DNA of 64,000 nt, from assembly GCF_001435525.1 (NCBI RefSeq), contig NZ_AZDP01000064.1:39745-103744 (forward strand), written 5' to 3'. Below are positions 55,095-62,755 of the stretch, one piece after another; within the stretch, counting starts at the first letter, position 1, and each line of letters begins with the position of its first letter. The translations under genes were made by a program, and so were the position numbers. The DNA is from Levilactobacillus koreensis JCM 16448 (GTDB taxonomy: Bacteria; Bacillota; Bacilli; Lactobacillales; Lactobacillaceae). A model generated the notes under the pieces. It saw nothing but the letters and a program-made list of their open reading frames with translations. It ran no database searches and was not told the origin of the DNA.

Positions 55095-55604
55095 TTAATC
55101 TTGAGCAGGGTCCTCTGGGTGAATGAGCTTTAAGGGCTCTGGCGCATCATAGTCCGGAATGATGTCACTGGGATCCGTGTAGACATTGAAGATGACGGCT
55201 TGATCACGCAATTTGCGGGGCGCGTCGGTCAATTCGGATTCTGTGGCGACACCGAGCTGTTGGGCCATCATTTCTGCTAAGAACCCAGCTTCAAGGGTAA
55301 ATCCTTCCTCGGCATTCAGGCGCTTGCGAAGCTTAACGGGTTCGCCGCTTAACTGCCATTCAGAGACCTGATCAGTCTGTTTGAGTAAGGTCAAGGTGCC
55401 AAAGCCGGCCTGTTCGAAGAAGGTGCTAGCGTCCTTGGGGTTGCCCAGTGGAAAACGACGGGCAAGGGATTTTCCAGCCCAATAGTTGATTGCTCCGTGA
55501 TCGTCACCTAAAAGCTCTGGTAACAAGGCATCGCGAAGAATTAATTGTGGGAGGTAGGCGGCACCCTCAGCATCGCCCATGACAGTTTGGTATAAGTTTT
55601 TCAC
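55095..55604 (-). CDS. YslB-like DUF2507 protein
   Basis: This protein of about 169 residues belongs to the DUF2507/YslB family, which has a V4R-like small-ligand-binding fold and no known function. Typical pieces are LRDALLPELLGDDHGAINYWAGK and the FTLEAGFLAEMMAQQLG helix. I place the start at GTG 55604, with AAGGAG nine bases upstream; the ATG at 55622 would place that site inside the frame. A TATAAT on the minus strand (55642-55647) could be its -10 box. It is convergent with trxA. Confidence 0.82.
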   Translation of the reverse strand: MKNLYQTVMGDAEGAAYLPQLILRDALLPELLGDDHGAINYWAGKSLARRFPLGNPKDASTFFEQAGFGTLTLLKQTDQVSEWQLSGEPVKLRKRLNAEEGFTLEAGFLAEMMAQQLGVATESELTDAPRKLRDQAVIFNVYTDPSDIIPDYDAPEPLKLIHPEDPAQD

Positions 55605-55730
55605 AATGGTTGGCTCCTTCATCCGTATATATTCTAATTTTATTATACCTTAATTTTTCTATGAGGTTACTTTCACGTTAAATTTAAGTGTTTTTTTAGA
55701 TGGATTGGTCATTTTGCTGACCACGAAACT

Positions 55731-55758
55731 TGAAACCGGTTCATAAAAAGGCGATAAT
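55731..55758 (+). promoter_or_regulatory. Probable promoter of murI
   Basis: TTGAAA (55731-55736) and GATAAT (55753-55758) are 16 bases apart, 34 bases upstream of murI. Confidence 0.45.
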
Positions 55759-55792
55759 ATAGTTTCAAGTAATTGAGAGGAGGCGTTGATTC

Positions 55793-56623
55793 ATGCCTAG
55801 TGATCCAATTGGACTAATGGACTCAGGAGTCGGCGGCTTAACGGTATTAAAAGAAGTGCAACGGTTATTACCAACCGAAAACACAGTGTTTTTAGGAGAT
55901 CAAGCACGACTCCCTTACGGACCACGGTCGGTGGCAGAAGTCACGACCTTTACGCGGCAGATTGCGGCGTACTTAAGACAGCAGGCAAACATTAAGATGC
56001 TGGTGATTGCCTGCAACACGGCTACAGCAGCGGCTTTGACGACAATGCAGGCGGAACTGCCTGTTCCAGTCGTTGGGGTGATCACACCGGGTGCCCAAGC
56101 GGCAGTTAAGGTCACCAAGAACCATCGCATCGGCGTTATCGCCACGGCCGGGACGGTCAAGAGTGACCAGTACCGGCAAAAAATCTTGGCAGCCGATGCG
56201 AAGAATACGGTCATCAGTGTGGCTTGTCCCGACCTGGTGACCCTAGCGGAGGCCAATGATTTAACGTCGGCCCACGCTCAGTCCGTGGTTGATGCCAGCC
56301 TGGCACCATTTAAGGGGCAACACATCGATACCCTCATTCTGGGCTGCACCCATTTTCCACTGCTAAAGGCGGCGATTCAAAAGGCTGTTGGACCAGACGT
56401 TTTGTTGGTCGATCCGGGGGCAGCGACCGCCGAAGTGGCCCGGCAGATGCTGGAAAAGGATCAGTTGTTAGATCTAACGACAACCCCTGGCACTGCGGAC
56501 TATTACACCACGGGAGATGTTTCGCAGTTCAATGAATTAGCCAGTCAATGGCTGGACATTGCACCCGTTAAGGTGACCCATTTGCCAGTTAGCACGTTGG
56601 AAATGATAGCAACGGAGGTTTAG
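55793..56623 (+). CDS. murI: Glutamate racemase
   Basis: MurI makes D-glutamate for peptidoglycan. The 276-residue enzyme has both catalytic cysteines in context, in IACNTATAA and LGCTHFPLL, and the N-terminal MDSGVGGLTVLKE. GAGAGGAGG precedes the ATG. The rdgB start codon follows the stop by two bases. The murI-rdgB-phosphoesterase order is common in lactobacilli and resembles racE-rdgB (ysnA)-ysnB in Bacillus. Confidence 0.96.
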   Translation: MPSDPIGLMDSGVGGLTVLKEVQRLLPTENTVFLGDQARLPYGPRSVAEVTTFTRQIAAYLRQQANIKMLVIACNTATAAALTTMQAELPVPVVGVITPGAQAAVKVTKNHRIGVIATAGTVKSDQYRQKILAADAKNTVISVACPDLVTLAEANDLTSAHAQSVVDASLAPFKGQHIDTLILGCTHFPLLKAAIQKAVGPDVLLVDPGAATAEVARQMLEKDQLLDLTTTPGTADYYTTGDVSQFNELASQWLDIAPVKVTHLPVSTLEMIATEV

Positions 56624-56625
56624 TG

Positions 56626-57225
56626 ATGGAAAACACGATTGTAATCGCAACGAACAATCCCGGTAAAGCGCGTGAGTTTCGGGCAATCTTTGAACCTAAG
56701 GGCTTAACGGTCAAGACGCTTGCCGACTTTCCGGCGTTAGAGCAGGTCCAGGAGACCGGCAAGACGTTTACGGAAAATGCCAAATTAAAGGCAACGGCTG
56801 TCGCGCAGCAAATACAACTTCCCGTTTTGGCTGATGATTCTGGCTTGATGGTCGATGCGTTGAACGGAGAACCGGGAATCTACTCGGCTCGTTACGCGGG
56901 TGACCACGATGATGCGAAGAACAACGAAAAGCTGTTGGCTAACCTGGCAGGTGTGCCACGGGCCCAGCGTACGGCGGCCTTTCATACGTCATTAGTGTTG
57001 GTCAAGCCCAACGGTAAGGAGTTGGTGACGACTGGGGAAGTGCGTGGTGAAATTTTAACCGCACCCCGGGGTCACGATGGGTTTGGCTACGATCCGTTAT
57101 TTTACGTGCCAGCGGAGCAGCAAACCTTTGCGGAGATGGGGTTAGCTCAGAAGAATCAGCATAGTCACCGGGCGAAGGCCACGGCGGCGATGTTACCGCA
57201 GTTCGATCAATGGTGGGAGGAATAA
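56626..57225 (+). CDS. rdgB: XTP/dITP pyrophosphatase (RdgB/HAM1)
   Basis: This house-cleaning enzyme hydrolyses inosine and xanthosine triphosphates, keeping deaminated purines out of nucleic acids. The 199-residue protein shows the HAM1 motifs TNNPGKAREF, LADDSGLMVDAL and the C-terminal HDGFGYDPLFYVP. ATG 56626 is seven bases after GGAGG; a GTG three bases earlier is too close to that site. The next gene starts three bases after its stop. Confidence 0.94.
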   Translation: MENTIVIATNNPGKAREFRAIFEPKGLTVKTLADFPALEQVQETGKTFTENAKLKATAVAQQIQLPVLADDSGLMVDALNGEPGIYSARYAGDHDDAKNNEKLLANLAGVPRAQRTAAFHTSLVLVKPNGKELVTTGEVRGEILTAPRGHDGFGYDPLFYVPAEQQTFAEMGLAQKNQHSHRAKATAAMLPQFDQWWEE

Positions 57226-57228
57226 ACC

Positions 57229-57744
57229 ATGAAGCGTTGGTTAGTCGTGAGCGATAATCATGGTGACCGGGATATCTTGGTCACGTTGAAGCAGGCGTTG
57301 CAACCAGACACGATTTTTCACTGTGGCGATTCCGAAATGGATGCCACGGACCCTTGGTTCAAGGACGTTTACGTTGTGCAGGGGAATATGGATCATGACG
57401 GTCAACTGCCGTTGGTGGAGACGCCGACTGTGGATGGCTGTAAGGTTCTCTTGACGCACGGTCATTATGACGCCGTTCACTGGGATCTGACCAAGTTGAA
57501 ACTTCATGCCGATCAAGAGCAGGCGGATTTGGTCTTCTTCGGCCACACCCATGAGTTGGCTGCCGAACAGGTCGGGGGCCATGTTTTCGTCAATCCAGGC
57601 AGTATCAGTCAGCCTAGAGGTGAGTTCCGCCAATTGGGTGGGACTTGCGCGGTCATTACGGTTACACCGGCACAGTGGGTCGTGCAGTACTACACCAGAG
57701 ATGCCCAACCGGTAGCCAATTTAAAATTTACATTTGACCGTTAG
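57229..57744 (+). CDS. YfcE/MJ0936-family metallophosphoesterase
   Basis: The 171-residue protein is a small calcineurin-like phosphoesterase. Metal-ligand motifs are DNHGD (near the N-terminus), FHCGDSEMD, GNMDHD, THGHYD and FGHTHE. Relatives hydrolyse phosphodiesters in vitro; the physiological substrate is unknown. GGGAGG precedes the ATG. It is tightly packed after rdgB and is followed 23 bases later by the CBS gene. Confidence 0.9.
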   Translation: MKRWLVVSDNHGDRDILVTLKQALQPDTIFHCGDSEMDATDPWFKDVYVVQGNMDHDGQLPLVETPTVDGCKVLLTHGHYDAVHWDLTKLKLHADQEQADLVFFGHTHELAAEQVGGHVFVNPGSISQPRGEFRQLGGTCAVITVTPAQWVVQYYTRDAQPVANLKFTFDR

Positions 57745-57767
57745 TTTCAGAAAGGATGAGTTCACGT

Positions 57768-58259
57768 ATGATTGACGCAGCCGTCGAGCAACTGTTGCGC
57801 AAGGAAAAGAAAAGCTATGTGATTCCCGCGGATGTCGTTGCCAATGTCACGGCAACCAACACCTTGGAGCATGCCATCATGGTTCTGTCTAAGGTGGGCT
57901 ACAGTCGGATTCCGGTCTTGGACGCGGATGATCACTTGCAGGGGATGATCTCCCTCGCGGCCATTACCAATCAACTCCTGCAGGTACCGGGTGCCGCGGT
58001 TGATCAGCTCAGCAATTACACCGTCGCCGATGCCATGTTGCCAATCGATCATTGGGTGGATGACCCAACAAAGCTGGAAACGATTTTAAACTATTTGATT
58101 GACGAACCGTTTATCCCGTTAGTCGATGCGGATAACGTTTTTCAGGGCATCATTACGCGTCGTGAAATTTTTAAACGAATTAACTACTTAGCACATAATT
58201 TGAACAATTATTTTGAAGTGACCCCGCTAGCCGATAAGACAGGGCAAACGGAGAAGTAA
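57768..58259 (+). CDS. cbpB: CBS-domain protein, CbpB/DarB-like
   Basis: The 163-residue protein consists of two CBS domains (about residues 15-75 and 85-140). In Bacillus and Listeria, CbpB/DarB binds cyclic di-AMP and, when free, stimulates the (p)ppGpp synthetase Rel. Motifs include SKVGYSRIPVLDADDHLQG and EPFIPLVDADNVFQGIITRREIF. I chose ATG 57768 after AAAGGATGAG; an in-frame ATG at 57756 is part of that site. It is the fourth gene of the murI operon. The c-di-AMP link is from family knowledge. Confidence 0.85.
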   Translation: MIDAAVEQLLRKEKKSYVIPADVVANVTATNTLEHAIMVLSKVGYSRIPVLDADDHLQGMISLAAITNQLLQVPGAAVDQLSNYTVADAMLPIDHWVDDPTKLETILNYLIDEPFIPLVDADNVFQGIITRREIFKRINYLAHNLNNYFEVTPLADKTGQTEK

Positions 58260-58304
58260 GAGGTCTTGAACTAAGAAACTGTATTTCGTGAGGGAGGGAC
58301 CGCC

Positions 58305-58457
58305 GTGAAAATCGGATTAGGTATTTTGGTTGCCATTCTGTGGCTGTTTACGATTGGCTTAGCTATTATGGCCGCCACGGGAACTGGCAGTTACTCGTCA
58401 TTTGTCATTCTTTTCGCGCTGGCAATTTTCAGTACGATTGGCTGGTGGCGACTGTAA
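58305..58457 (+). CDS. Small two-pass membrane peptide (50 residues)
   Basis: GTG 58305 follows AGGGAGGG and opens a 50-codon frame. The peptide starts with KIGLG, has a hydrophobic segment (about residues 4-24), a polar TGTGSYSS turn and a second hydrophobic segment ending GWWRL. It comes 45 bases after cbpB on the same strand and is followed by a terminator, so it looks like the last gene of that operon. I do not recognise a family. Confidence 0.6.
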   Translation: MKIGLGILVAILWLFTIGLAIMAATGTGSYSSFVILFALAIFSTIGWWRL

Positions 58458-58494
58458 CTGGCGTACGTTTTGGCAACGTAAATTTGGAGACGCG

Positions 58495-58526
58495 AAAGGA
58501 CTGTGACTTCGGTTATGGTCCTTTTT
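58495..58526 (+). terminator. Terminator of the murI-cbpB operon
   Basis: AAAGGACTGTGAC pairs with GTTATGGTCCTTT around TTCG, followed by Ts. Bases 58527-58722 hold nothing I can identify. Confidence 0.8.
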
Positions 58527-58722
58527 GCTTTGGGATGAGATTGCCGCACTACGGCAAAGTCCGTGCCAAGTGAGTTAGTGGCTAATCAGTTTGTACGGTC
58601 GAATTTCGTATGCTAATTAGGGCCTACTTTTCTCCAGCAACTGGACCTGCAAGTTTACATGACTTTGCTAAACATAACGTCTAGCAACTGTTCAGCTACA
58701 GTCCAATATTGTTGTAGACACC

Positions 58723-58907
58723 AGTGTAAGCCGAGAGGTCGCCAGATATGGGCTCAGGCGCGTCGTTCTACTTGGTCGGCGTTTCTTGCCGTCCTAGTAG
58801 AACGACCAAGCTTGAAGACTCGCGGTTTTCGAGGCTTCAAGTTGTGTCCGCACCGTTCCAGCCCGTATCTGGCGGCCGGTAAGGCGAAGGGACTACTATG
58901 TTGCCAG
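58723..58907 (+). repeat. Structured intergenic repeat I, copy G
   Basis: Full-length forward copy. The first hairpin reads TTCTACT/AGTAGAA where other copies have TTCTGCT/AGCAGAA, a compensatory change. Outer arms GCCAGATATGGGCT and AGCCCGTATCTGGC. Confidence 0.9.
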
Positions 58908-58909
58908 TC

Positions 58910-58942
58910 AAAAAAAAGAGCCATGACCGCAGTCACAGCTCA
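58910..58942 (-). terminator. Terminator of the mscS-type gene
   Basis: On the minus strand GAGCTGTGAC pairs with GTCATGGCTC around TGCG, followed by eight Ts. It directly abuts repeat I-G. Confidence 0.88.
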
Positions 58943-58953
58943 ATAAAGAAAGC

Positions 58954-59820
58954 TTATTTGGTTGGTACCGCTGTGTGGGTCGGCAAGGTGATATTGGCTT
59001 CCCGAATGGCTTTGAGATAGGCCGTGAGGAAGGTGGCTTGTAATTGGAACTGACTGCCACTTTTGGCGACGATGATGATTTGATAGACCAATTCGCCAGT
59101 GGGGAGCGTGACGACGCCCATGACGGTGGGATCACCAATGATACTTGGATGCTCCGGAATTAGACGGTCATTGGTAGCCTGAATAATGGCAGGGAACTTC
59201 TCGACTGGTGTGGTCGAGGCAATCGGGATGTTGACCGTCGCGTGCATATCGTTACGCGACCGGTTAGAAACGATGGTAATATTGCGGTTGGGAATGAAGT
59301 TAACGGTCCCGTCGGCACTGGTGACCTGCGTGGTGCGCAGACCAATTGCCGACACGGTTCCTTCAATCAGCCCAATTTTGACCGTATCACCGACGTCAAA
59401 TTGCTGTTCAAGTAGAATTGAAATTCCCGTGACTAAATCGCTGACGAATCCCTGAGCACCGAGGCCTAAAGCCAAACTGAAGATTCCGGCACCAGCGACT
59501 AAAGTACCAACGGGAACGCCTAGTGTGGACAGAATCGCGTAGATCCAGAAGAACAGGATCGTATAGTGGAAAATATTCATCGTCAGCATGCTAATGGTCT
59601 GGAGCCGGTTACTACCTTCGGCGCTAGGCTTCAGGTAACGTCTGAAACTCCGGCGTAAGATGAACTTACCGATCCAGTTGATCACCACAAAGAGCAGGGT
59701 TAAGAAGAGGAGCGTGACGAAGCGACTGGCAATGAGATGAACGAAACTGTCCCAGTCGAAAGATTTAAGATAATTTTGAAGCCACTTAGAAGAGGTGGCG
59801 GTCGTGGTAACTAGGGCCAT
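58954..59820 (-). CDS. Small-conductance mechanosensitive channel (MscS family)
   Basis: MscS channels open under membrane tension and release solutes on osmotic downshock. The 288-residue protein has three hydrophobic segments (about residues 30-55, 75-100 and 105-130), the third being the glycine/alanine-rich pore helix (LGAQGFVSDLVTGI), followed by the beta domain (FDVGDTVKIGLIEGTVSAIGLRTT, then FIPNRNI). ATG 59820 or TTG 59823 is possible; AAAGGAGG fits the TTG spacing slightly better. It resembles Bacillus YkuT and is convergent with the murI operon. Confidence 0.92.
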   Translation of the reverse strand: MALVTTTATSSKWLQNYLKSFDWDSFVHLIASRFVTLLFLTLLFVVINWIGKFILRRSFRRYLKPSAEGSNRLQTISMLTMNIFHYTILFFWIYAILSTLGVPVGTLVAGAGIFSLALGLGAQGFVSDLVTGISILLEQQFDVGDTVKIGLIEGTVSAIGLRTTQVTSADGTVNFIPNRNITIVSNRSRNDMHATVNIPIASTTPVEKFPAIIQATNDRLIPEHPSIIGDPTVMGVVTLPTGELVYQIIIVAKSGSQFQLQATFLTAYLKAIREANITLPTHTAVPTK

Positions 59821-59957
59821 CAAGGCGATGGGCCTCCTTTACTATCTGAGTTTACTTTCTAGTGTAGCAGATTTTAGTCTGATTCGGGGTTTTAATTGCG
59901 TGTAAGCGCTGAGAATGCTATTCTATTGGTAAGTAACGAGTACAAGGAGGGGTTGTC

Positions 59958-60362
59958 ATGACCGGTGGACAAGTAGCGGGCCTGATTGCAGCAATTGCGT
60001 TTTTGATCTTGGTCCTCTTCATTGGCATGTTCTTAGTAAAAATGAACAAAACGTTGGGTGAACTCAATCATTCAATGAAAACGATGACTTCGGACGTTGA
60101 CGTAATCAGTCACCAGGCCGAAAACATCATGGCAAATGCTAACGAGTTGTTAGAGGATGTCAACAAGAAGGTGGCGACCATCGATCCCGTCTTCCAAGCT
60201 GCCGCTGATTTAGGCGAGAGCGTTTCAGATTTGAATACGGCGACCCGCAATCTCACCGAGCGCGTGGGAGACACCGCTAAGCAGACTGCCAAGGCATCGC
60301 TAGCGACCCGCGTCGGCAAGACTGCATTTGATTTATATCGGAACCATAAGAACAAGGATTAA
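59958..60362 (+). CDS. DUF948 (YtxG-like) membrane protein
   Basis: The 134-residue protein has one N-terminal membrane helix (VAGLIAAIAFLILVLFIGMFLVK in two runs) and then a helical region rich in Asn, Thr and Val heptads, ending in a basic tail. This is the DUF948/YtxG family, seen next to YtxH in general-stress operons of Bacillus; function unknown. ACAAGGAGGGG precedes the ATG. The YtxH-like gene starts 22 bases after its stop. Confidence 0.85.
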   Translation: MTGGQVAGLIAAIAFLILVLFIGMFLVKMNKTLGELNHSMKTMTSDVDVISHQAENIMANANELLEDVNKKVATIDPVFQAAADLGESVSDLNTATRNLTERVGDTAKQTAKASLATRVGKTAFDLYRNHKNKD

Positions 60363-60384
60363 TCATGGAAAGGGAGTCACGAGT

Positions 60385-60801
60385 ATGGCAAAACACAAGT
60401 TATTAGCAGGATTGTTATTGGGTGGCGCTGCCTATGCAGCCTATCACGCACTTGACTTGGAACAACGTGAAGCCTTAAAGGGTGCCGCGCGCGATCGTTA
60501 CAACGCATTCAAAGATCGGGCCGTCGACTACGCCTTCTACGCTGCAGATGCTGCGGATGATTTCAAGGAAGCCTTGGACGACCGGTTAGCCGGTAAGACC
60601 GATGCGCCAGCTTGGAAAGATGGCGCAGATACGGCCGATGATGAAGATGACGACATCGTTTTAAGCAGCGATGAAGTCAACGATTTACCGGACGAAGAAG
60701 CCAGCGATGCAGCCGTAGACCCAACCACGGCTACCCCAGCAGAAGGCGATGCAGACAAGGCTGATGAAAAGCCCGCTGATGACGCTGCTGTTGAAGACTA
60801 A
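60385..60801 (+). CDS. YtxH-like protein with acidic tail
   Basis: The 138-residue product starts with a short hydrophobic segment (LLAGLLLGGAAYAAYHAL), continues with a basic helical region, and ends in about 65 residues dominated by Asp, Glu and Ala. The first half fits the YtxH general-stress family. ATG 60385 follows GAAAGGGAG; a longer frame from 60328 overlaps the DUF948 gene. It probably forms one unit with that gene. The acidic tail is a distinctive feature. Confidence 0.75.
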   Translation: MAKHKLLAGLLLGGAAYAAYHALDLEQREALKGAARDRYNAFKDRAVDYAFYAADAADDFKEALDDRLAGKTDAPAWKDGADTADDEDDDIVLSSDEVNDLPDEEASDAAVDPTTATPAEGDADKADEKPADDAAVED

Positions 60802-60817
60802 TTTAAAGCTTAAAGAG

Positions 60818-60846
60818 AAAGTCGCGGTTTAATTGCCGGGGCTTTT
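60818..60846 (+). terminator. Probable terminator after the YtxH-like gene
   Basis: AAAGTCGCGG pairs imperfectly with CCGGGGCTTT, followed by Ts. Bases 60848-61068 have no recognisable gene. Confidence 0.55.
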
Positions 60847-61068
60847 TAATTTGGGGTTGAAATGTGGGTGGTGTCGGGATAAGGGGTGGTCGTATTTGGA
60901 TAATAGTATTTTCTTGACGTGGCTGTTAGTTGATAGAAGTTGTGTTGGAAACTCACTTTTCCTGATGGGCTAGCCATAACTGGACATGGGTAATATTGCC
61001 AGAATTGTTGAGAGCTTATTTTGAAATTCAGAACGAATCTTTTCGTTCAATGTTTGTCGTGGGAAAAA

Positions 61069-61176
61069 TCAATATGAGCCGGAGGAGGTCAGGGATGTAG
61101 TCGGTCGTGAAAAGCCCGTTTCGCCTGCTGAAGTGTCCCCACAGCGGGCGGAATCCCTGACAACCGGAGTGCGACT
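61069..61176 (-). repeat. Structured intergenic repeat II, short copy i
   Basis: Reverse short form like copy a: it has GAGCCGGAGGAGGTCAGGG at one end and GCGGGCGGAATCCCTGAC at the other, without the two variable hairpins. Confidence 0.78.
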
Positions 61177-61189
61177 ATTTAAAATCCAC

Positions 61190-61222
61190 AAAAATAGCCC
61201 TTGCCAACCGGACAAGGACTAT
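61190..61222 (-). terminator. Terminator of pepQ
   Basis: On the minus strand ATAGTCCTTG pairs with CAAGGGCTAT, followed by Ts, 16 bases after the pepQ stop. Confidence 0.85.
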
Positions 61223-61237
61223 CGAAGCAGTATCTAT

Positions 61238-62335
61238 TTAGCCAACGTAAGTAAGTTCCTTAGAAGTATGCGTGAATGGCAAGCTGCCATCGGCTGTGAC
61301 GTGGACACAGTCTTCGATCCGCACACCGGCGACCCCTGGAATGTAGATCCCAGGCTCAATGGAGAAGCACATGCCGGGTTCGAGAACTAAGTCGTTGCCT
61401 TCCATGATGGATGGAAATTCGTGGTCGCTCATGCCCATCCCGTGGCCAAGGCGGTGAATGAAGTATTCGCCGTAACCAGCCTTGGTGATGATGTCACGGG
61501 CAATCTTGTCCAGTTCAGCAGCGGTCATGCCAGGTTTAACGGCGGCCTGGGCAGTCAGTTGTGCTTCCAAACAAACATCGTAGATTTCCTTTTCCTTGGC
61601 AGTAGGGGTCCCTAAGGCCACCGTCCGCGAGGCGTCGGAAATGTAACCATCATAGACGGTTCCGAGGTCAAATAAGACCAGCTCGTTGTTTTCAAATTTA
61701 GTATCGTTCGTGGCACCGTGTGGCTCAGCGGCGTGGGCACCGGCTTGAACCAGGCTCCCGAAGGACATTTCCATAATGCCTTCCTTCATCAGGGCGTACT
61801 GCAATTCGGCCACGGCGGATTGTTCCGTCTTGCCCGCCTTCACAGCGGCGAAGCCATGTTCAAAGGCGAAGTCGTCCCACTTGCCGGCAATCTCTAGCTT
61901 CTTGATTTCTTCGGCGGACTTAATGAGACGCATCCGTTCGATGAAGCTCGTGATGTCTAAGTCGAAGTGGGGGTTGCTAAATTGTGCAGCCAAAGCTTCC
62001 ATGCGCGCAACTGGGAGTTGTCCCTTTTCTAGCGCGATATGGTCGGGATTGACGTGACGTTGCTTAACTTGGTCGGCAATCATGGCCCATGGATTTTCGT
62101 GGTCCAAGTAGCCAATAACTGGGAATTTCCAGCCGGTCGATTTGATCACTTCAACCTCTAAGGCTGGTGCGAAGATAAATGGATCTTGGTCGGGGAAAAC
62201 AACCAGGGCAAGAACCCGTTCAATGGGGTCGCTTCCAAAGCCAGTAAGATACTGGATAGTTTTTGGATTGCTCAGGTACGTCATGCTAGCGTGTTGTTCT
62301 GCTGTCCATTGCTGGATTTGTTCAAGTTTAGTCAT
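61238..62335 (-). CDS. pepQ: Xaa-Pro dipeptidase PepQ
   Basis: PepQ is a cytoplasmic metal-dependent prolidase that releases proline from dipeptides during peptide use. The 365-residue protein has an N-terminal creatinase-like domain and a C-terminal pita-bread domain with all ligand motifs: FDLGTVYDGYISDASRT (two Asp), HRLGHGMG (His), EPGMCFSIEPGIY (Glu) and VRIEDCV (Glu). AAGGGGTG precedes ATG 62335. It is divergent from ccpA across a 420-base gap, the classic lactobacillar pepQ-ccpA arrangement, and may be controlled by CcpA. Confidence 0.96.
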   Translation of the reverse strand: MTKLEQIQQWTAEQHASMTYLSNPKTIQYLTGFGSDPIERVLALVVFPDQDPFIFAPALEVEVIKSTGWKFPVIGYLDHENPWAMIADQVKQRHVNPDHIALEKGQLPVARMEALAAQFSNPHFDLDITSFIERMRLIKSAEEIKKLEIAGKWDDFAFEHGFAAVKAGKTEQSAVAELQYALMKEGIMEMSFGSLVQAGAHAAEPHGATNDTKFENNELVLFDLGTVYDGYISDASRTVALGTPTAKEKEIYDVCLEAQLTAQAAVKPGMTAAELDKIARDIITKAGYGEYFIHRLGHGMGMSDHEFPSIMEGNDLVLEPGMCFSIEPGIYIPGVAGVRIEDCVHVTADGSLPFTHTSKELTYVG

Positions 62336-62362
62336 TCAATCACCCCTTCAAAAGATGAGTTT

Positions 62363-62371
62363 ATTATAGCA
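62363..62371 (-). promoter_or_regulatory. Extended -10 promoter of pepQ
   Basis: On the minus strand TGCTATAAT lies 28 bases upstream of pepQ. No convincing -35 box is present. Confidence 0.55.
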
Positions 62372-62649
62372 TAAGTTCACGGCCGATTTAGTCGCCAGGT
62401 GATTTAGTTGGGGAGAAGGGAAAAGTTGTGAAATCGATTATAGAAAATGTTAACCGCAACTGGTGAATGATGAGTTTACGCCATAAAGTCCGGATAAATT
62501 TTTTATCACTTGCTAAGCGGAAAATATTTCTGTAAACAGCTTAACAACGCGGTTAATGAGACCTACAGTAAATCATATCAGCCTCGAAAATTCCCCTCTA
62601 TAGAGAGATGTGCCTTGAAAATTAAATGAAATTACGGTATTCTTTGACT

Positions 62650-62663
62650 TGAAAGCGTTTTCA
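62650..62663. promoter_or_regulatory. cre site (CcpA operator)
   Basis: TGAAAGCGTTTTCA matches every position of the catabolite-responsive element TGWAARCGYTWNCW. It lies four bases upstream of the ccpA -35 box, in the pepQ-ccpA gap, so it suits autoregulation of ccpA and possibly control of pepQ. Confidence 0.9.
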
Positions 62664-62666
62664 ATG

Positions 62667-62695
62667 TTGCGTGAATGATTGACTTTCTGTATACT
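62667..62695 (+). promoter_or_regulatory. Promoter of ccpA
   Basis: TTGCGT (62667-62672) and TATACT (62690-62695) are 17 bases apart, 61 bases upstream of the ccpA start. The rest of 62372-62649 holds no gene. Confidence 0.65.
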
Positions 62696-62755
62696 GGTCA
62701 AGTTGCTTGAAAACGAATGAAAACAAACCAAAACAAGGAAGAAAGGGCTATCGCT

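Noticed and set aside
58754..58936. Open frames inside repeat I copies (for example 5778-5981, 28847-29053, 58754-58936, and the tail of a frame ending at 54254) with similar peptides containing LPAARYGLERC and NLKPRK
   Set aside because: The frames follow the repeat sequence, appear in either orientation relative to genes, lack ribosome binding sites and break at repeat ends. The conserved unit is the paired DNA/RNA structure.
59186..59455. Forward 89-codon frame antisense to the mscS-type gene
   Set aside because: It has no ribosome binding site and the minus-strand gene has clear family motifs throughout.
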